A DNA stretch of 64,000 bases from Candidatus Dojkabacteria bacterium (GTDB lineage Bacteria > Patescibacteria > Dojkabacteria > SC72), in assembly GCA_023229785.1 (NCBI GenBank), contig JALNYV010000001.1, positions 620,001-684,000 on the forward strand, written 5' to 3'. A model generated the notes under the pieces. The model ran no database searches and was not told the origin of the DNA. It saw only the letters and a list, made by a program, of their open reading frames with translations. How positions within the stretch are numbered: position 1 is the first letter of the stretch; the number at the start of each line of letters is the position of its first letter. The translations under genes were made by a program, and so were the position numbers. Of this stretch, positions 35,106 through 44,595 are shown piece by piece.

Positions 35106-35777
35106 TTAGTCTGGAAATAATACGTCGGTTGAAGATAATAATTTCATATCAGAAAAAGGGTCTGGTTTTTCAGGGTTTATTGCTTCGGCATATATTAAAC
35201 TCAATATTAAATCATCCAATCTTATTCTCGCCCCACTTATTAAATCAGTATTTAGATTAGTTACTGCGTCCTCAGAGCCATCAACAATAACTTTTCTTTC
35301 TAAGGTTTCCCTTACTCCACCGCCTTCACTTCCTTCTATCCATTGTCTCTTAAATTCTGTAATTGTATGTCCGTTCGGTTTTCCTCCTTGTATCCAATTT
35401 CTAAGACCTGATCCCTTACAATTTAATTCGTTTTGTAGTTTTCGAAAATCTGCGACTTCATTTTGTATAGAAAAATGGCTTAGCTCTCCTGCTTGATTGA
35501 CTGATATATTAGCTAGATAATGATCAGTTGCTCGAAGATGATTAGGAAATAAAATTTCTAACCCAACATCACAACCTCTCCTATGGTCAACCCAAAGGTT
35601 TATCTCTTTTAGTGTTTTTTCGTCGGAAGATTTGATTAAATCGGGGGTATTTTTATATAGACGATTCAAGAGTTCAAACGCAGATACAGTATATCCAATA
35701 CTAGTGTCTTCTCGAATTTCAAATTTCTTTCCTTCCTTTTCTGAAATTATTGATAATAACTCGTTATATATGTTCAC
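35106..35777 (-). CDS. Unknown soluble protein, member of a three-gene co-promoter set
   Basis: I do not recognise this protein of about 223 residues. It is soluble, without signal or membrane helix, and has segments such as LWVDHRRGCDVGLEILFPNHLR and EFKRQWIEGSEGGG. The frame extends upstream to a TTG at 35816, but that lies within the -10 hexamer of the shared promoter, so I prefer GTG 35777. Its promoter is nearly identical to those of the two next genes although the protein is unrelated to them. Confidence 0.6.
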   Translation of the reverse strand: MNIYNELLSIISEKEGKKFEIREDTSIGYTVSAFELLNRLYKNTPDLIKSSDEKTLKEINLWVDHRRGCDVGLEILFPNHLRATDHYLANISVNQAGELSHFSIQNEVADFRKLQNELNCKGSGLRNWIQGGKPNGHTITEFKRQWIEGSEGGGVRETLERKVIVDGSEDAVTNLNTDLISGARIRLDDLILSLIYAEAINPEKPDPFSDMKLLSSTDVLFPD

Positions 35778-35804
35778 TTTATTTGATATAAGTTTACTAT
35801 AGGA

Positions 35805-35826
35805 ATTATACAACAATATTTGTTGT
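35805..35826 (-). promoter_or_regulatory. Shared promoter/operator, copy 1
   Basis: On minus the 7-3-7 inverted repeat ACAACAAATATTGTTGT (35810-35826) abuts and shares a base with TATAAT (35805-35810). The sequence after the -10 (TTCCTATAGTAAACT) is also nearly the same as in copy 2. The dyad would cover the -35/-10 spacer, a repressor-like position. Confidence 0.7.
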
Positions 35827-35895
35827 TAATAAACATATAATAGGACATTAAAGAAGTAGTGAAGCTTAATTTAATATTATTAAAACAGAAATGGA

Positions 35896-36438
35896 TTATA
35901 GAGGAGTAGCTATATTGATGTTGTCTCTTCCTTCATAAAATGCATCAAGCAATGCTCGAAATAATGTTTCCTGGGTTATTGGAAACGGTAGCTTAGGATT
36001 TGTTATTTGATATGAATCACTAATTTGAAAAGGTCTTACATTGATTTCGTATGCCCCATTTTCAGAAACAGTTTTATCACACACTGTGAAAATATTAAAA
36101 TCATTTGGTACTATCCTTGTATGACTTCCTCGATTATCAAAGTCATCAGAGTCTTTTGTTACGAGTATTGTTTTATCATCTAGAAGTTCAATGCATGCGC
36201 TTGAATCATTAGTAGTATCTTCTATGATAATTCTCTCGTTATGCTTCTCTAAAGCAATATATAATTGTACTTTTCGAGTAGTTCTAGTCTGGGGAATTTC
36301 ATAATTAAAAATCTGTCGAATTTGCTCAGGGCTAAGAAAAGCTTTGTCTATTTCCCCAGTCTGAAGTTTTTCAACTACATATGGAGGCCTAGTTGATTTA
36401 TATCTTTCTATTGCTAACTGAAAATAATCTTTAGCCAT
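35896..36438 (-). CDS. Unknown protein, paralogue of the next gene
   Basis: This 180-residue soluble protein is of no recognised family. It shares with the 36527 product the N-terminal helix pattern, an I-x-F-x-YE-x-P motif (QIFNYEIPQT versus QVFGYEVPDT), a middle beta region, and the C-terminal RPFQISDS then PITQE and a Leu-rich helix. The two probably come from a tandem duplication. The start is ATG 36438, about 24 bases after the expected transcription start. Confidence 0.65.
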   Translation of the reverse strand: MAKDYFQLAIERYKSTRPPYVVEKLQTGEIDKAFLSPEQIRQIFNYEIPQTRTTRKVQLYIALEKHNERIIIEDTTNDSSACIELLDDKTILVTKDSDDFDNRGSHTRIVPNDFNIFTVCDKTVSENGAYEINVRPFQISDSYQITNPKLPFPITQETLFRALLDAFYEGRDNINIATPL

Positions 36439-36468
36439 TTGATTTTAACGAATGAGTTTACTATGGGA

Positions 36469-36490
36469 ATTATACAACAATATTTGTTGT
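36469..36490 (-). promoter_or_regulatory. Shared promoter/operator, copy 2
   Basis: On minus the inverted repeat ACAACAAATATTGTTGT (36474-36490) is identical to copy 1 and abuts TATAAT (36469-36474). The following TTCCCATAGTAAACT is conserved. Confidence 0.7.
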
Positions 36491-36526
36491 TATGGAATTT
36501 CTTTTCTTGTAATTAGTAGTTTTTTG

Positions 36527-37075
36527 TTAAGTTGTTTCCTTAGTGATAGTGATATAACTATCCCCTTTATAAAGCGAATCAAATATGGATTTAATCAACC
36601 TTTCTTGAGTTATTGGAATTGGAACGTTTGGATTGATTACATCATTTGAATCACTAATTTGGAAAGGTCTCTCATGTGTAAATGTTTCCCCGTTATTAAA
36701 AACTTTCTTATCTATCAAAGTAAAATAATCAGGCATATTTGGTTCTATCTTTGTGTGTCTCCCGACCTCGTTAAAATCTTCAGGGGAATATGATATGTAT
36801 ATTGCACCGTCTTCAAGAATTTCGATTTGAATCTGTGTATCAAATTTGCAATTTTGCAATGTAATATACTGTCTGTCTTTTGAGTTATTTAGGATGATGT
36901 CGATAGCTACATCTTTAGCACAGTCAGTATCTGGAACTTCATATCCAAAAACTTGTAAAATCTCTTCGTTATTAAGTAAGGTGTCTTTTCTGTCTATTGT
37001 ATGTGAGTTTTCAGATTCGGGAGAGAAATGTTTTACATATCTAAACATTTCGATTGCATTTTGAAGATACTTCAT
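36527..37075 (-). CDS. Unknown protein, paralogue of the previous gene
   Basis: This 182-residue soluble protein is of no recognised family. Shared features with the 35896 product are VFGYEVPDT, the ERPFQISDSNDVINP segment and the PITQERLIKSIFDSLYKG helix. No catalytic motif is evident. It is transcribed separately from its own copy of the promoter/operator and not as an operon with its paralogue. Confidence 0.65.
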   Translation of the reverse strand: MKYLQNAIEMFRYVKHFSPESENSHTIDRKDTLLNNEEILQVFGYEVPDTDCAKDVAIDIILNNSKDRQYITLQNCKFDTQIQIEILEDGAIYISYSPEDFNEVGRHTKIEPNMPDYFTLIDKKVFNNGETFTHERPFQISDSNDVINPNVPIPITQERLIKSIFDSLYKGDSYITITKETT

Positions 37076-37110
37076 TGTCTTATAATTACTAATATTAAAT
37101 TACTATGGGA

Positions 37111-37132
37111 ATTATACATCAATATTAGTTGC
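37111..37132 (-). promoter_or_regulatory. Shared promoter/operator, copy 3 (diverged)
   Basis: On minus GCAACTAATATTGATGT (37116-37132) keeps the central AATATT and about half of the dyad arms seen in copies 1 and 2. TATAAT (37111-37116) and the TTCCCATAGTAA after it are conserved. Confidence 0.6.
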
Positions 37133-37185
37133 TAATAAACATTCTAATTGTTAATATGAAATATCTTAATTTGGATACTGCCTAA

Positions 37186-38613
37186 GTGAAGGTACAATTT
37201 TGTGGTGCTGCAAAATCTGTTACTGGTTCCTGCTATTTTGTAGACACGGGAACAGTAAAATTTCTTGTTGATTGTGGAGCTTTTCAAGGAAATTGGGAGG
37301 AGGAAAAGTTAAACCACGAGCCGTTTCCATTTGACCCAGCAAGTATAGAGTATGTTTTTCTGACACATGCTCATTTTGATCACTGTGGAAGGCTTCCAAT
37401 ATTGGTTAAGCAAGGATTTAAAGGTAGGATTATTGCAACTCAACCAACAAGAGATTTAGCAAAGATAGTGTTAATGGATGCAGCAAAGCTTCAAGAAGAG
37501 GGGTTTAAAAGATGGAGTTCTAAGGTTAAAAGAGGGGAGATATATCAAGAGGCTCCAAAAGAAGGATCGCTTTTTGAAAAGAGAGAGCCTCTTTTTACTG
37601 AACAGGATGTTGAGCAGCTTTTTACCCTTTTTGATCTGTATCCATATAGTGATTCTGTCGATTTACACAATGGGGTTGAGTACAGACTAAGGGATGCAGG
37701 GCATATACTTGGCTCATGTATTTTTGAGTTCTGGATAAAAAACGATGCTGGACGTGTGCGGAAGTTGGTATTTTCTGGAGATATAGGACAACAAGGAGAA
37801 AGAATAGTTAGAGATCCAGACTTAATTCGTGAAGCAGACTTTGTTTTTATCGAAAGTACATATGGAAATAGGTTGCACAAAAACAAAGATGAAACGCTTC
37901 TTGAGTTTCTCTCAATACTGAAAGATAGTCAAACACATGGAGGAAACATATTGATTCCTTCTTTTGCAATTGAACGAACCCAAGAGGTTATTTATGAGCT
38001 TAATCTTTTTGTTCAAAATAGGCTTCTTACAGGACTTCCTGTGTATCTTGACAGTCCAATGGCATCAAAAGCGACGGCTGTGTTTAGACAATACCCTAGT
38101 TTTTACGATGAAGACGCAACTAGACAACTTGAAAAGGGTACGGATCCTTTTGCATTTGAGGGGTTACATGAGATAGAGACCACTGAGGAATCAAAGAGAT
38201 TGATTGAAAAACGAGGAGTGGTTATCATTGCAGGAAGTGGAATGTGTACTGGGGGGAGAATTGTTCACCATTTAGAAAATAATATACAGAATGCCAAAAC
38301 CCACGTTCTTTTTGTTGGTTTTCAAGTTGAAGGGACATTAGGAAGGCAGCTAATTGATGGTGCTCCTCAGGTAAAGATCAGAGGCAAAATGTATGATGTA
38401 AGAGCAAAGATTCATACCTTAGGAGGATTTTCAGCCCACGCCGACAGAGACGATTTAGTATATTGGCTTAGGAGTTTTGGACACTCACCACAGAAGGTAT
38501 TCATTATGCATGGTGAAGCGTCAATATGTGAAGAATTCTCTGCTCATATTAGAAATGAGCTTAACCTTGAAACTCATATCCCTAATTTATTTGAAGAAGT
38601 AGTATTAGAGTAA
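37186..38613 (+). CDS. Metallo-beta-lactamase/beta-CASP ribonuclease
   Basis: THAHFDHCG near residue 58 is the HxHxDH zinc motif; further metal ligands lie in DAGHILGS and SGDIG. IESTYGNR, IPSFAIERTQE, SGMCTGGRI and GGFSAHADRDDL are the beta-CASP motifs. It belongs to the COG1236 exonuclease group, likely an RNA-processing nuclease. The start is GTG 37186, six bases after GATACT. Its stop overlaps the next start (TAATG). Confidence 0.92.
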   Translation: MKVQFCGAAKSVTGSCYFVDTGTVKFLVDCGAFQGNWEEEKLNHEPFPFDPASIEYVFLTHAHFDHCGRLPILVKQGFKGRIIATQPTRDLAKIVLMDAAKLQEEGFKRWSSKVKRGEIYQEAPKEGSLFEKREPLFTEQDVEQLFTLFDLYPYSDSVDLHNGVEYRLRDAGHILGSCIFEFWIKNDAGRVRKLVFSGDIGQQGERIVRDPDLIREADFVFIESTYGNRLHKNKDETLLEFLSILKDSQTHGGNILIPSFAIERTQEVIYELNLFVQNRLLTGLPVYLDSPMASKATAVFRQYPSFYDEDATRQLEKGTDPFAFEGLHEIETTEESKRLIEKRGVVIIAGSGMCTGGRIVHHLENNIQNAKTHVLFVGFQVEGTLGRQLIDGAPQVKIRGKMYDVRAKIHTLGGFSAHADRDDLVYWLRSFGHSPQKVFIMHGEASICEEFSAHIRNELNLETHIPNLFEEVVLE

Positions 38614-39530
38614 TGGAACTAGATTTAAGCGTATACAAAACAAATGAGGAAATAGCTCAGGATATCAAATCAATTAAGATACAGGGGGCAACAAACGTTG
38701 CACTTGCAGTTTTTAGAGGGATGGAACTGGCCTCAAGTGATAAAAGCATTGAGGAAGTTATCTCTGTAGGCCTACAGCTTGCAAACATGAGACCAAATGA
38801 GCCTCTTGCGAAAAATGCTGTTAAATATGTAGACACAATGGTTAAGGTTAAAGGAAAAGGGGATGTGAACAAATTAATATCTCAACTGTCTAGTGATTTT
38901 CTAAATCTTTTGGTTACTGCTAAAAAAGAAATGATTTCTAACTCTCAAAGTATTGGCGAAAACGTTAGAAATGCTTTTACACACTGTCATTCAAGTACCG
39001 TGGAGGGTATATTAATATCGTTTGCAAAAAAGAATGAGAAGTTCCATGTGTACTGTACAGAAACCAGGCCTTTACTTCAGGGGAGAATTACCTCGACAAA
39101 TTTAATTAATGCAGGAGTTGATACTACACTACTTGTCGATAGTGCAGCAGAATCAGTAATAATTGGAAGGGGAAATGAGCCAGTTGATGTCGTTTTTACT
39201 GGTGCTGACGAGCTTACAATACATGGAGATGCCATAAATAAGATTGGAAGCTTTGGAATTGCTCTTGCTGCATACTTTGCAAGCAAACCGTTATATGTAG
39301 TTGCTTCACTTCTAAAAGTGAATCCGCAGACTGCATATCAAGATGTGCAAATAGAAATGAGAAGCCAACAAGAAGTGTGGGATAACCCACCAAAGGGTCT
39401 AAAGCTGTATAACCCAGCGTTTGAGGTTATTCCTAATAAATTAATAACAGGATATATAACTGAAGCAGGGATTATTCTCCCTTCTGATTTGGCAAAAACA
39501 GTTCACGAGAAGTATGATTGGATATTTTAA
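38613..39530 (+). CDS. Ribose-1,5-bisphosphate isomerase (eIF2B-alpha-like fold)
   Basis: The 305-residue protein has the eIF-2B/MtnA-type fold. THCHSSTVEG places a cysteine at the expected catalytic position, TETRPLLQGR matches the phosphate-binding segment, and GADELTIHGDAINKIGS carries the catalytic Asp. The adjacent AMP phosphorylase makes ribose-1,5-bisphosphate, so R15P isomerase, which yields RuBP, is the best call. MtnA or an eIF2B-like protein is the alternative. Confidence 0.88.
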   Translation: MELDLSVYKTNEEIAQDIKSIKIQGATNVALAVFRGMELASSDKSIEEVISVGLQLANMRPNEPLAKNAVKYVDTMVKVKGKGDVNKLISQLSSDFLNLLVTAKKEMISNSQSIGENVRNAFTHCHSSTVEGILISFAKKNEKFHVYCTETRPLLQGRITSTNLINAGVDTTLLVDSAAESVIIGRGNEPVDVVFTGADELTIHGDAINKIGSFGIALAAYFASKPLYVVASLLKVNPQTAYQDVQIEMRSQQEVWDNPPKGLKLYNPAFEVIPNKLITGYITEAGIILPSDLAKTVHEKYDWIF

Positions 39531-39545
39531 TTAACAAATAAAACT

Positions 39546-41057
39546 ATGTCACTATATTTAAAAGCAAAAAAATTAGACATTGGAGCAGGGGGAGAACTAG
39601 GAATAATTATTCATGAAAGAGATTCTGAGAAGCTAGGGATTAACGAGGGAGAGATGGTCGAGATGTATTGGAAGGATCAGGTTCTTTATGCTAAGGCAAT
39701 GCAATCAACAACTGAAGTAGAAGAGGGGGAGGTTGGTGTGTATGAGGAGATTTGGGTGAATAACCAGATTCAAAATGGGGAAATGGTTTCGATTGCTCTT
39801 TTAGAAACACCAAAATCAATGGAATATATCAAAAAGAAGATACTAGGGCATAAATTAACGGAAGATGAACTAATAACTATAATGAAGGATATTGGTGATA
39901 AAAAGCTATCAGAGGTAGATGTAGCTTTTTTTATGGGGACATTTTTTAATCCCGGATTTGATGAAGATGAGACTTTTTGGATGACAAAGGGAATGGCCGA
40001 TTCTGGAGATATCCTTTCTTTTGAAAATATTAGAAATAATGGAAAAACTGTTGTTGATAAACATTCTCTTGGGGGAATTGCAGGGAAAGCCGCGACACCG
40101 ATCATTGTTCCGATTTTGGCTAGTTGTGATCTTGTAGTTCCGAACACTTCTACAAGGGCAATAACCTCTCCATCTGGGACAAGTGATATCTTAGAAACAG
40201 TCATGCCCGTAAATTTAAAGGTAGAAGAGATAAAAAAGGTAGTAAAAAAGACCGGTGCTTGCATGGTTTGGGGAGGCGCATTTGATTTAGCACCAGCTGA
40301 TGATGTTATCATTCATGCAGAGAGGAGTTTGCATCTTGAGAGCTTCCAGAAAGTCTTAGTTAGTATTGTTGCTAAAAAGATTTCTATGGGGATTTCTCAT
40401 ATTGTAATTGATATCCCACATGGGAGGGGTACAAAGGTACAAAACCCAGAAGATGCAGAAATGCTTAAAAATGACTTTACAAACCTTTTTAAGAAATTTG
40501 GAATTATTTGTGAGGTATATAGTAGGGTAGCAAAAGGGCCAGATGGAAATAGCATAGGCCCTAATATAGAGATGAAAGAAACACTTAAAATACTTGAAAG
40601 ACAAGCAGACAGATCAAATCATCTTGAAGATATTGCAACTGATATGGCAGGTATTGTTTTAGAGATGGTTGGAAAGGCAGAAAAAGGGCAAGGGAAGTCT
40701 TTAGCTATTTCTAAGCTTAACTCAAAAGAAGCGCTGAATAAGTTCTGGGAGATAGCAAAAGCACAAGGAGCAACTAAGGAAGTTAAATCAGAGGAAGTAT
40801 TATATCCTGACATATCGTTTGATGTTGTTGCGGATAGGGGAGGAATTGTAGATATGATAAATAATAGGGAGATTGTAAAAATAGCCCACTCTTTAGGAAC
40901 CCCTAATATAAAAGGAGCTGGGTTGTATATACATAAAATGCCAGGAGATGAAGTTAAAAAAGGAGATTTGCTTTTCACCATGTACTCAGTAAGTCAAGGA
41001 AGGCTAGATCATGCTAAAGGCGCTATTGATCTTTCTTTACTTTATACTTTCGTCTAA
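39546..41057 (+). CDS. AMP phosphorylase (thymidine phosphorylase family)
   Basis: The 503-residue protein has an extra N-terminal beta domain of about 85 residues, typical of AMP phosphorylase and absent from thymidine phosphorylase. The core contains KHSLGGIAGK, STRAITSPSGTSDILE and GGAFDLAPADD. It converts a nucleoside monophosphate and phosphate to base plus ribose-1,5-bisphosphate. It follows R15P isomerase by 15 bases; together they would feed a form II/III RuBisCO, which is not in the window. Confidence 0.92.
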   Translation: MSLYLKAKKLDIGAGGELGIIIHERDSEKLGINEGEMVEMYWKDQVLYAKAMQSTTEVEEGEVGVYEEIWVNNQIQNGEMVSIALLETPKSMEYIKKKILGHKLTEDELITIMKDIGDKKLSEVDVAFFMGTFFNPGFDEDETFWMTKGMADSGDILSFENIRNNGKTVVDKHSLGGIAGKAATPIIVPILASCDLVVPNTSTRAITSPSGTSDILETVMPVNLKVEEIKKVVKKTGACMVWGGAFDLAPADDVIIHAERSLHLESFQKVLVSIVAKKISMGISHIVIDIPHGRGTKVQNPEDAEMLKNDFTNLFKKFGIICEVYSRVAKGPDGNSIGPNIEMKETLKILERQADRSNHLEDIATDMAGIVLEMVGKAEKGQGKSLAISKLNSKEALNKFWEIAKAQGATKEVKSEEVLYPDISFDVVADRGGIVDMINNREIVKIAHSLGTPNIKGAGLYIHKMPGDEVKKGDLLFTMYSVSQGRLDHAKGAIDLSLLYTFV

Positions 41058-42861
41058 CGATTTTAAAAATAATTGTTGAAATTGTTAAACTAAATATAAC
41101 TACAACAAATATTGGTATTAGATAAACAAATATTCTTCCGACTAGCGTTGTCTTAATATATAAATCAAGTATAGATGTTTTATCTGAATATTTAGTTATT
41201 AAATCAGTTGCTGTTTGTCCATCATCTTTTAGCTTGTTATATTCATCGTCTGTTAGTGCCTGAAGATATACCTCATCGGCTTTGTTTTCCTCACTGTTTA
41301 TAACATCAGCTGAATATATTGTTGTATCAGCAATATTTTGCTCGTTACTTCCTATTGTGTACCAAAGAATATGGTCTAAATCACTTCCAATATACTGACG
41401 CCCACTTTCTCCCCAGGTGGGATCAACAGATAGCCAGCCGTAATCTGGTATCCAAACCTGTACCCACTGATGTCCAATTGTTTGCTTAAGAAGTTCAGTA
41501 TTTGATATGTTATTTTCAATACCAGTCGGGTCGTTTCCATAGCCAATTGCAGCTCTTGCTGGCACCCCTTGGGCTCGCAGAATAGCAATTAACGTGTCAG
41601 CATACTCCATACATGTCGCTTGACCAGTTATTAGGGCTTCTTTAGCTCCTAATCTTTGATTTCCATTTGCGAGTTTCTCATTACTGTAAGTAAATTTATC
41701 TATTACATATTTATAGTCATTGTTTATTAACTCTAATATTGATGACGATTTCGCAAGGAGTTCCTGCGCTGTCTTTATAATCAATGGGTCGTTGCTTTCC
41801 CAATACTTATCGCTTTGAGTGTATGTTGTGAGGTTTGGAAGGGATGCAATGGCTGATTTATAATCAGTCAAATTGGCTTCGGTTGGAGATGTTTTTCTCG
41901 ATTTAAGAGATATTAACCCCTCAATTATTATCTTTGTGTCAGCATTAGCAGCAACATCAAAAGAGGCAATTAAATTTCCTTCAGCATCTCGCTCAAGTGA
42001 TTTCGGTTTTGGATCAATGCTATTAATTAGTACATTTTGGCCTGTTTCATCATACTCTCTGGGCAGAGCTAGTTTGTAAATATTTGTAGATGATATTGGA
42101 GCGATATTTGAGATGGCCGTTGGAGTGAGGTTGTCTGTTTTTTTAGCAATCTGTACTATTTTGAATTTATAATATTGTGTATCACCAAACTGTAACCAAC
42201 TGGTATGCCCGATTCTACTGGAAGCAGGAACATTTACAGTTGAGTTCTTGGCTCCATTGCTTAGTTTAAGGGTACTAGGTTGAGTATATGATGGAGTTGG
42301 AAAAGAAGTCGGAAGTATTAGCTTTGCACTGTATTCATATGATGTAGTTAAACCAAATTTCCCAGTTTCACTAAATTTTGTGTCAATTGGAAGTGCTGGA
42401 ACATACATATTTATTATATTTCCACTCTTGTTTATCAAGTCATGTGTTTTATATCTCATTGTTAAGGTGTAAGGGGAGGAGGAATCTACACGAGTGGGAA
42501 TAGTTACTTGTATTGAGATCCCATTAGTTTCTTCGGACTTTTTGTAATCCATTTTAACTCCGTAGCTGTTCTCAATGGAAAGATTTTTTAATTTGAATTT
42601 TCTTTCAGCAACTTTATTTTTTCCAGCAGAATCGGAGATATAAAAGTATTGAATAATTCCAGGCTTATAGAAGTACTCCTTGTTATTTACTTGTATGTCC
42701 ACGCTTTCTTTAACATTTACAAAATCATTTCCACTCTCATAAGTAATGTTTAGGTCCGAGTTAATTTCAAAATCAGCGGCTGCTTTTACAGGTTGTATAT
42801 ATAGGAAAGGGGATAGAATGAGTGTGAATATTAATATAAATTGTACGATTCGTTTCATCAT
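41023..42861 (-). CDS. Exported membrane-anchored transglutaminase-like protein
   Basis: A signal peptide (about residues 5-27) leads to a long beta-rich extracellular region. The transglutaminase-like core has GQATCMEYADTLIAILRAQG (Cys), GHQWVQVWIPDYGW (His) and VDPTWGE (Asp). A C-terminal membrane helix (about 575-600) and a basic tail anchor it. Such proteins act as surface proteases or cross-linkers. The 3' end overlaps AMP phosphorylase by 35 bases on the opposite strand. Confidence 0.85.
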   Translation of the reverse strand: MMKRIVQFILIFTLILSPFLYIQPVKAAADFEINSDLNITYESGNDFVNVKESVDIQVNNKEYFYKPGIIQYFYISDSAGKNKVAERKFKLKNLSIENSYGVKMDYKKSEETNGISIQVTIPTRVDSSSPYTLTMRYKTHDLINKSGNIINMYVPALPIDTKFSETGKFGLTTSYEYSAKLILPTSFPTPSYTQPSTLKLSNGAKNSTVNVPASSRIGHTSWLQFGDTQYYKFKIVQIAKKTDNLTPTAISNIAPISSTNIYKLALPREYDETGQNVLINSIDPKPKSLERDAEGNLIASFDVAANADTKIIIEGLISLKSRKTSPTEANLTDYKSAIASLPNLTTYTQSDKYWESNDPLIIKTAQELLAKSSSILELINNDYKYVIDKFTYSNEKLANGNQRLGAKEALITGQATCMEYADTLIAILRAQGVPARAAIGYGNDPTGIENNISNTELLKQTIGHQWVQVWIPDYGWLSVDPTWGESGRQYIGSDLDHILWYTIGSNEQNIADTTIYSADVINSEENKADEVYLQALTDDEYNKLKDDGQTATDLITKYSDKTSILDLYIKTTLVGRIFVYLIPIFVVVIFSLTISTIIFKIVRRKYKVKKDQ

Positions 42862-42899
42862 GATGTATAATTCTACATTATTATCTAATATTTACAAAA

Positions 42900-44021
42900 A
42901 TGGGTGCAATTAGGTCTCACTCGCTTTCTGTTGGAATTGTAGGATTACCAAATGCTGGTAAATCAACCCTGTTTAACTCATTAACAAAGAATTCTGTGCC
43001 AGCCGAGAACTTTCCATTTACAACAATAGATAAGAATGTTGGAGTTGTACAAATCCCAGATAGAAGACTTAAGTTAATGAGTGAGTTTTTTAAGAGTAAG
43101 AAGGAAGTTCCAAGCGCTATGAAGTTTATTGATATCGCAGGACTGGTTAAAGGAGCTTCAAAAGGAGAGGGCTTAGGCAATCAATTCCTTGCTCATATTA
43201 AGGAAGTCGATGTAATTATGTATGTAATTAGAGCATTTAGCTCTGAAACAATTGTACACGTCTACGATAGAGTTAATCCAGCTGATGACCTTGAGATTGT
43301 TCTTGCCGAGCTAATACTTAAAGATATTGAGGTAGTAGAAAAGAAGCTTGTAGAGCTACAAAAGACACCAAGGGTTATGAGAACTAAAGACACCGAAGTA
43401 GGCATTTCTCTTCTTGAGAGGCTGCTAGATTTTCTAGGTAAAGGTAAACCTGCAATAGATATGGAAAGAAATACTGATGAAGACCAGATGCTTTACGATC
43501 TTTTTTTGCTTTCAAACAAAAAAATGATGTACATATTAAATGTAAGGGAGGGAATGGAGCAAGAGAAGGTCGATAAATGGGAAAATGATTTAAAAGAGAA
43601 GTTGCATTCCGAAAACAGAGAGTATGTATTAAGAGTTGATGTAAAAATGATAGGGGAACTTAGTAATATGAGTGAAGATGAAAAGAAAGAATATCTCTCA
43701 ATGCTAGATACAAAACCAAGACAGTTGGAAGATATAATAGAAATAGCTTTTCAAAGACTAAATCTTCTTACCTTCTATACTGGAAGTGAGAAAGAAACTA
43801 ATGCTTGGACTATAGAAAAAGGGGCAACAGCAAAAGAAGCGGCAGGAGTTATCCATACTGATATAGGTAAAAACTTCATTACAGCTGACGTTGTAAATGT
43901 TGAAAAATTAATCGAAGTAGGGGGTTGGGTAAATGCAAAAGAGAAAGGGTTGGTTAAAAAAATAAGCAAGGATTATATTATGCAAGATGGAGACTATATG
44001 ATTGTTTATGCAAATAGTTAA
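42900..44021 (+). CDS. ychF: YchF/OLA1-family GTPase/ATPase
   Basis: P-loop GLPNAGKSTLFNSLTK, switch FPFTTIDKNVG, the IDIAGLVKGAS segment and a C-terminal TGS domain (LLTFYTGSEKETNAWTI; GVIHTDIGKNFI) identify YchF. It is a ribosome-associated P-loop protein that usually hydrolyses ATP. It is divergent from the transglutaminase gene across 38 bases. Confidence 0.95.
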   Translation: MGAIRSHSLSVGIVGLPNAGKSTLFNSLTKNSVPAENFPFTTIDKNVGVVQIPDRRLKLMSEFFKSKKEVPSAMKFIDIAGLVKGASKGEGLGNQFLAHIKEVDVIMYVIRAFSSETIVHVYDRVNPADDLEIVLAELILKDIEVVEKKLVELQKTPRVMRTKDTEVGISLLERLLDFLGKGKPAIDMERNTDEDQMLYDLFLLSNKKMMYILNVREGMEQEKVDKWENDLKEKLHSENREYVLRVDVKMIGELSNMSEDEKKEYLSMLDTKPRQLEDIIEIAFQRLNLLTFYTGSEKETNAWTIEKGATAKEAAGVIHTDIGKNFITADVVNVEKLIEVGGWVNAKEKGLVKKISKDYIMQDGDYMIVYANS

Positions 44022-44039
44022 TTTTAATGAGATAAAATT

Positions 44040-44480
44040 ATGAAAGAAGAGATAAATCTTAAACAATTAGCTAAATTTACTAAAATGGCAAATGAAGCTT
44101 CTGCGAAATCAAGCTTAAGAGCATCAGAGTTAGTAAATGCAATTATTGCCTTATACACAACTCTTTCTTCTGCGATATCCCTATTTGCTTTTGGAAACAG
44201 TTTTAATGAATGTGACCAAAAAACTTTTCTTATTTTGTCCCTTTCCCTATCATTGTTAATAGTTTTTTTAGGATTGTTGTATAAGTATTTCCATATGAGA
44301 GCACCAATTGAAGTATTCGAAAATATTTCTAAAGGGACCTTTTTTAGTGGGGAACTTGTTCGTAGTATCCCGAATAAATTAACGGATTTTGTTGTAGAGT
44401 TTGGTCTATCTATTATTATTGTATTGATATTCATCCAATTAATAACGAGTTTTTTATTAGTATTAAGTAAAATTTATTAG
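44040..44480 (+). CDS. Small membrane protein of unknown function
   Basis: The 146-residue protein has three hydrophobic segments (about residues 34-52, 64-84 and 120-143) and polar ends with no recognisable motif. It follows ychF by 18 bases and could be cotranscribed. A minus-strand frame over the same bases is taken as a shadow. Family unknown. Confidence 0.5.
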   Translation: MKEEINLKQLAKFTKMANEASAKSSLRASELVNAIIALYTTLSSAISLFAFGNSFNECDQKTFLILSLSLSLLIVFLGLLYKYFHMRAPIEVFENISKGTFFSGELVRSIPNKLTDFVVEFGLSIIIVLIFIQLITSFLLVLSKIY

Positions 44481-44513
44481 TATACTACTTTTCTTTATTT
44501 AAGAGATTTTCTG

Positions 44514-44542
44514 TTGTCTATTTCTTCTCTTTCTGCTAAAAT
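44514..44542 (+). promoter_or_regulatory. Promoter of rpsF-ssb-rpsR
   Basis: TTGTCT (44514-44519), 17 bases, TAAAAT (44537-44542). This leaves a leader of about 47 bases before rpsF, long for this genome, where regulation by a ribosomal protein could act. Confidence 0.55.
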
Positions 44543-44595
44543 CCTCGTGCTGGTGAATAAGTATCTAGAAATTTATATAAAAAAAGAAAAGAAAA

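Noticed and set aside
44024..44434. Minus-strand frame of 136 codons opposite the small membrane protein
   Set aside because: The plus-strand frame has clean membrane segments and follows ychF closely; the minus frame is Arg/Asn-rich with no family likeness.
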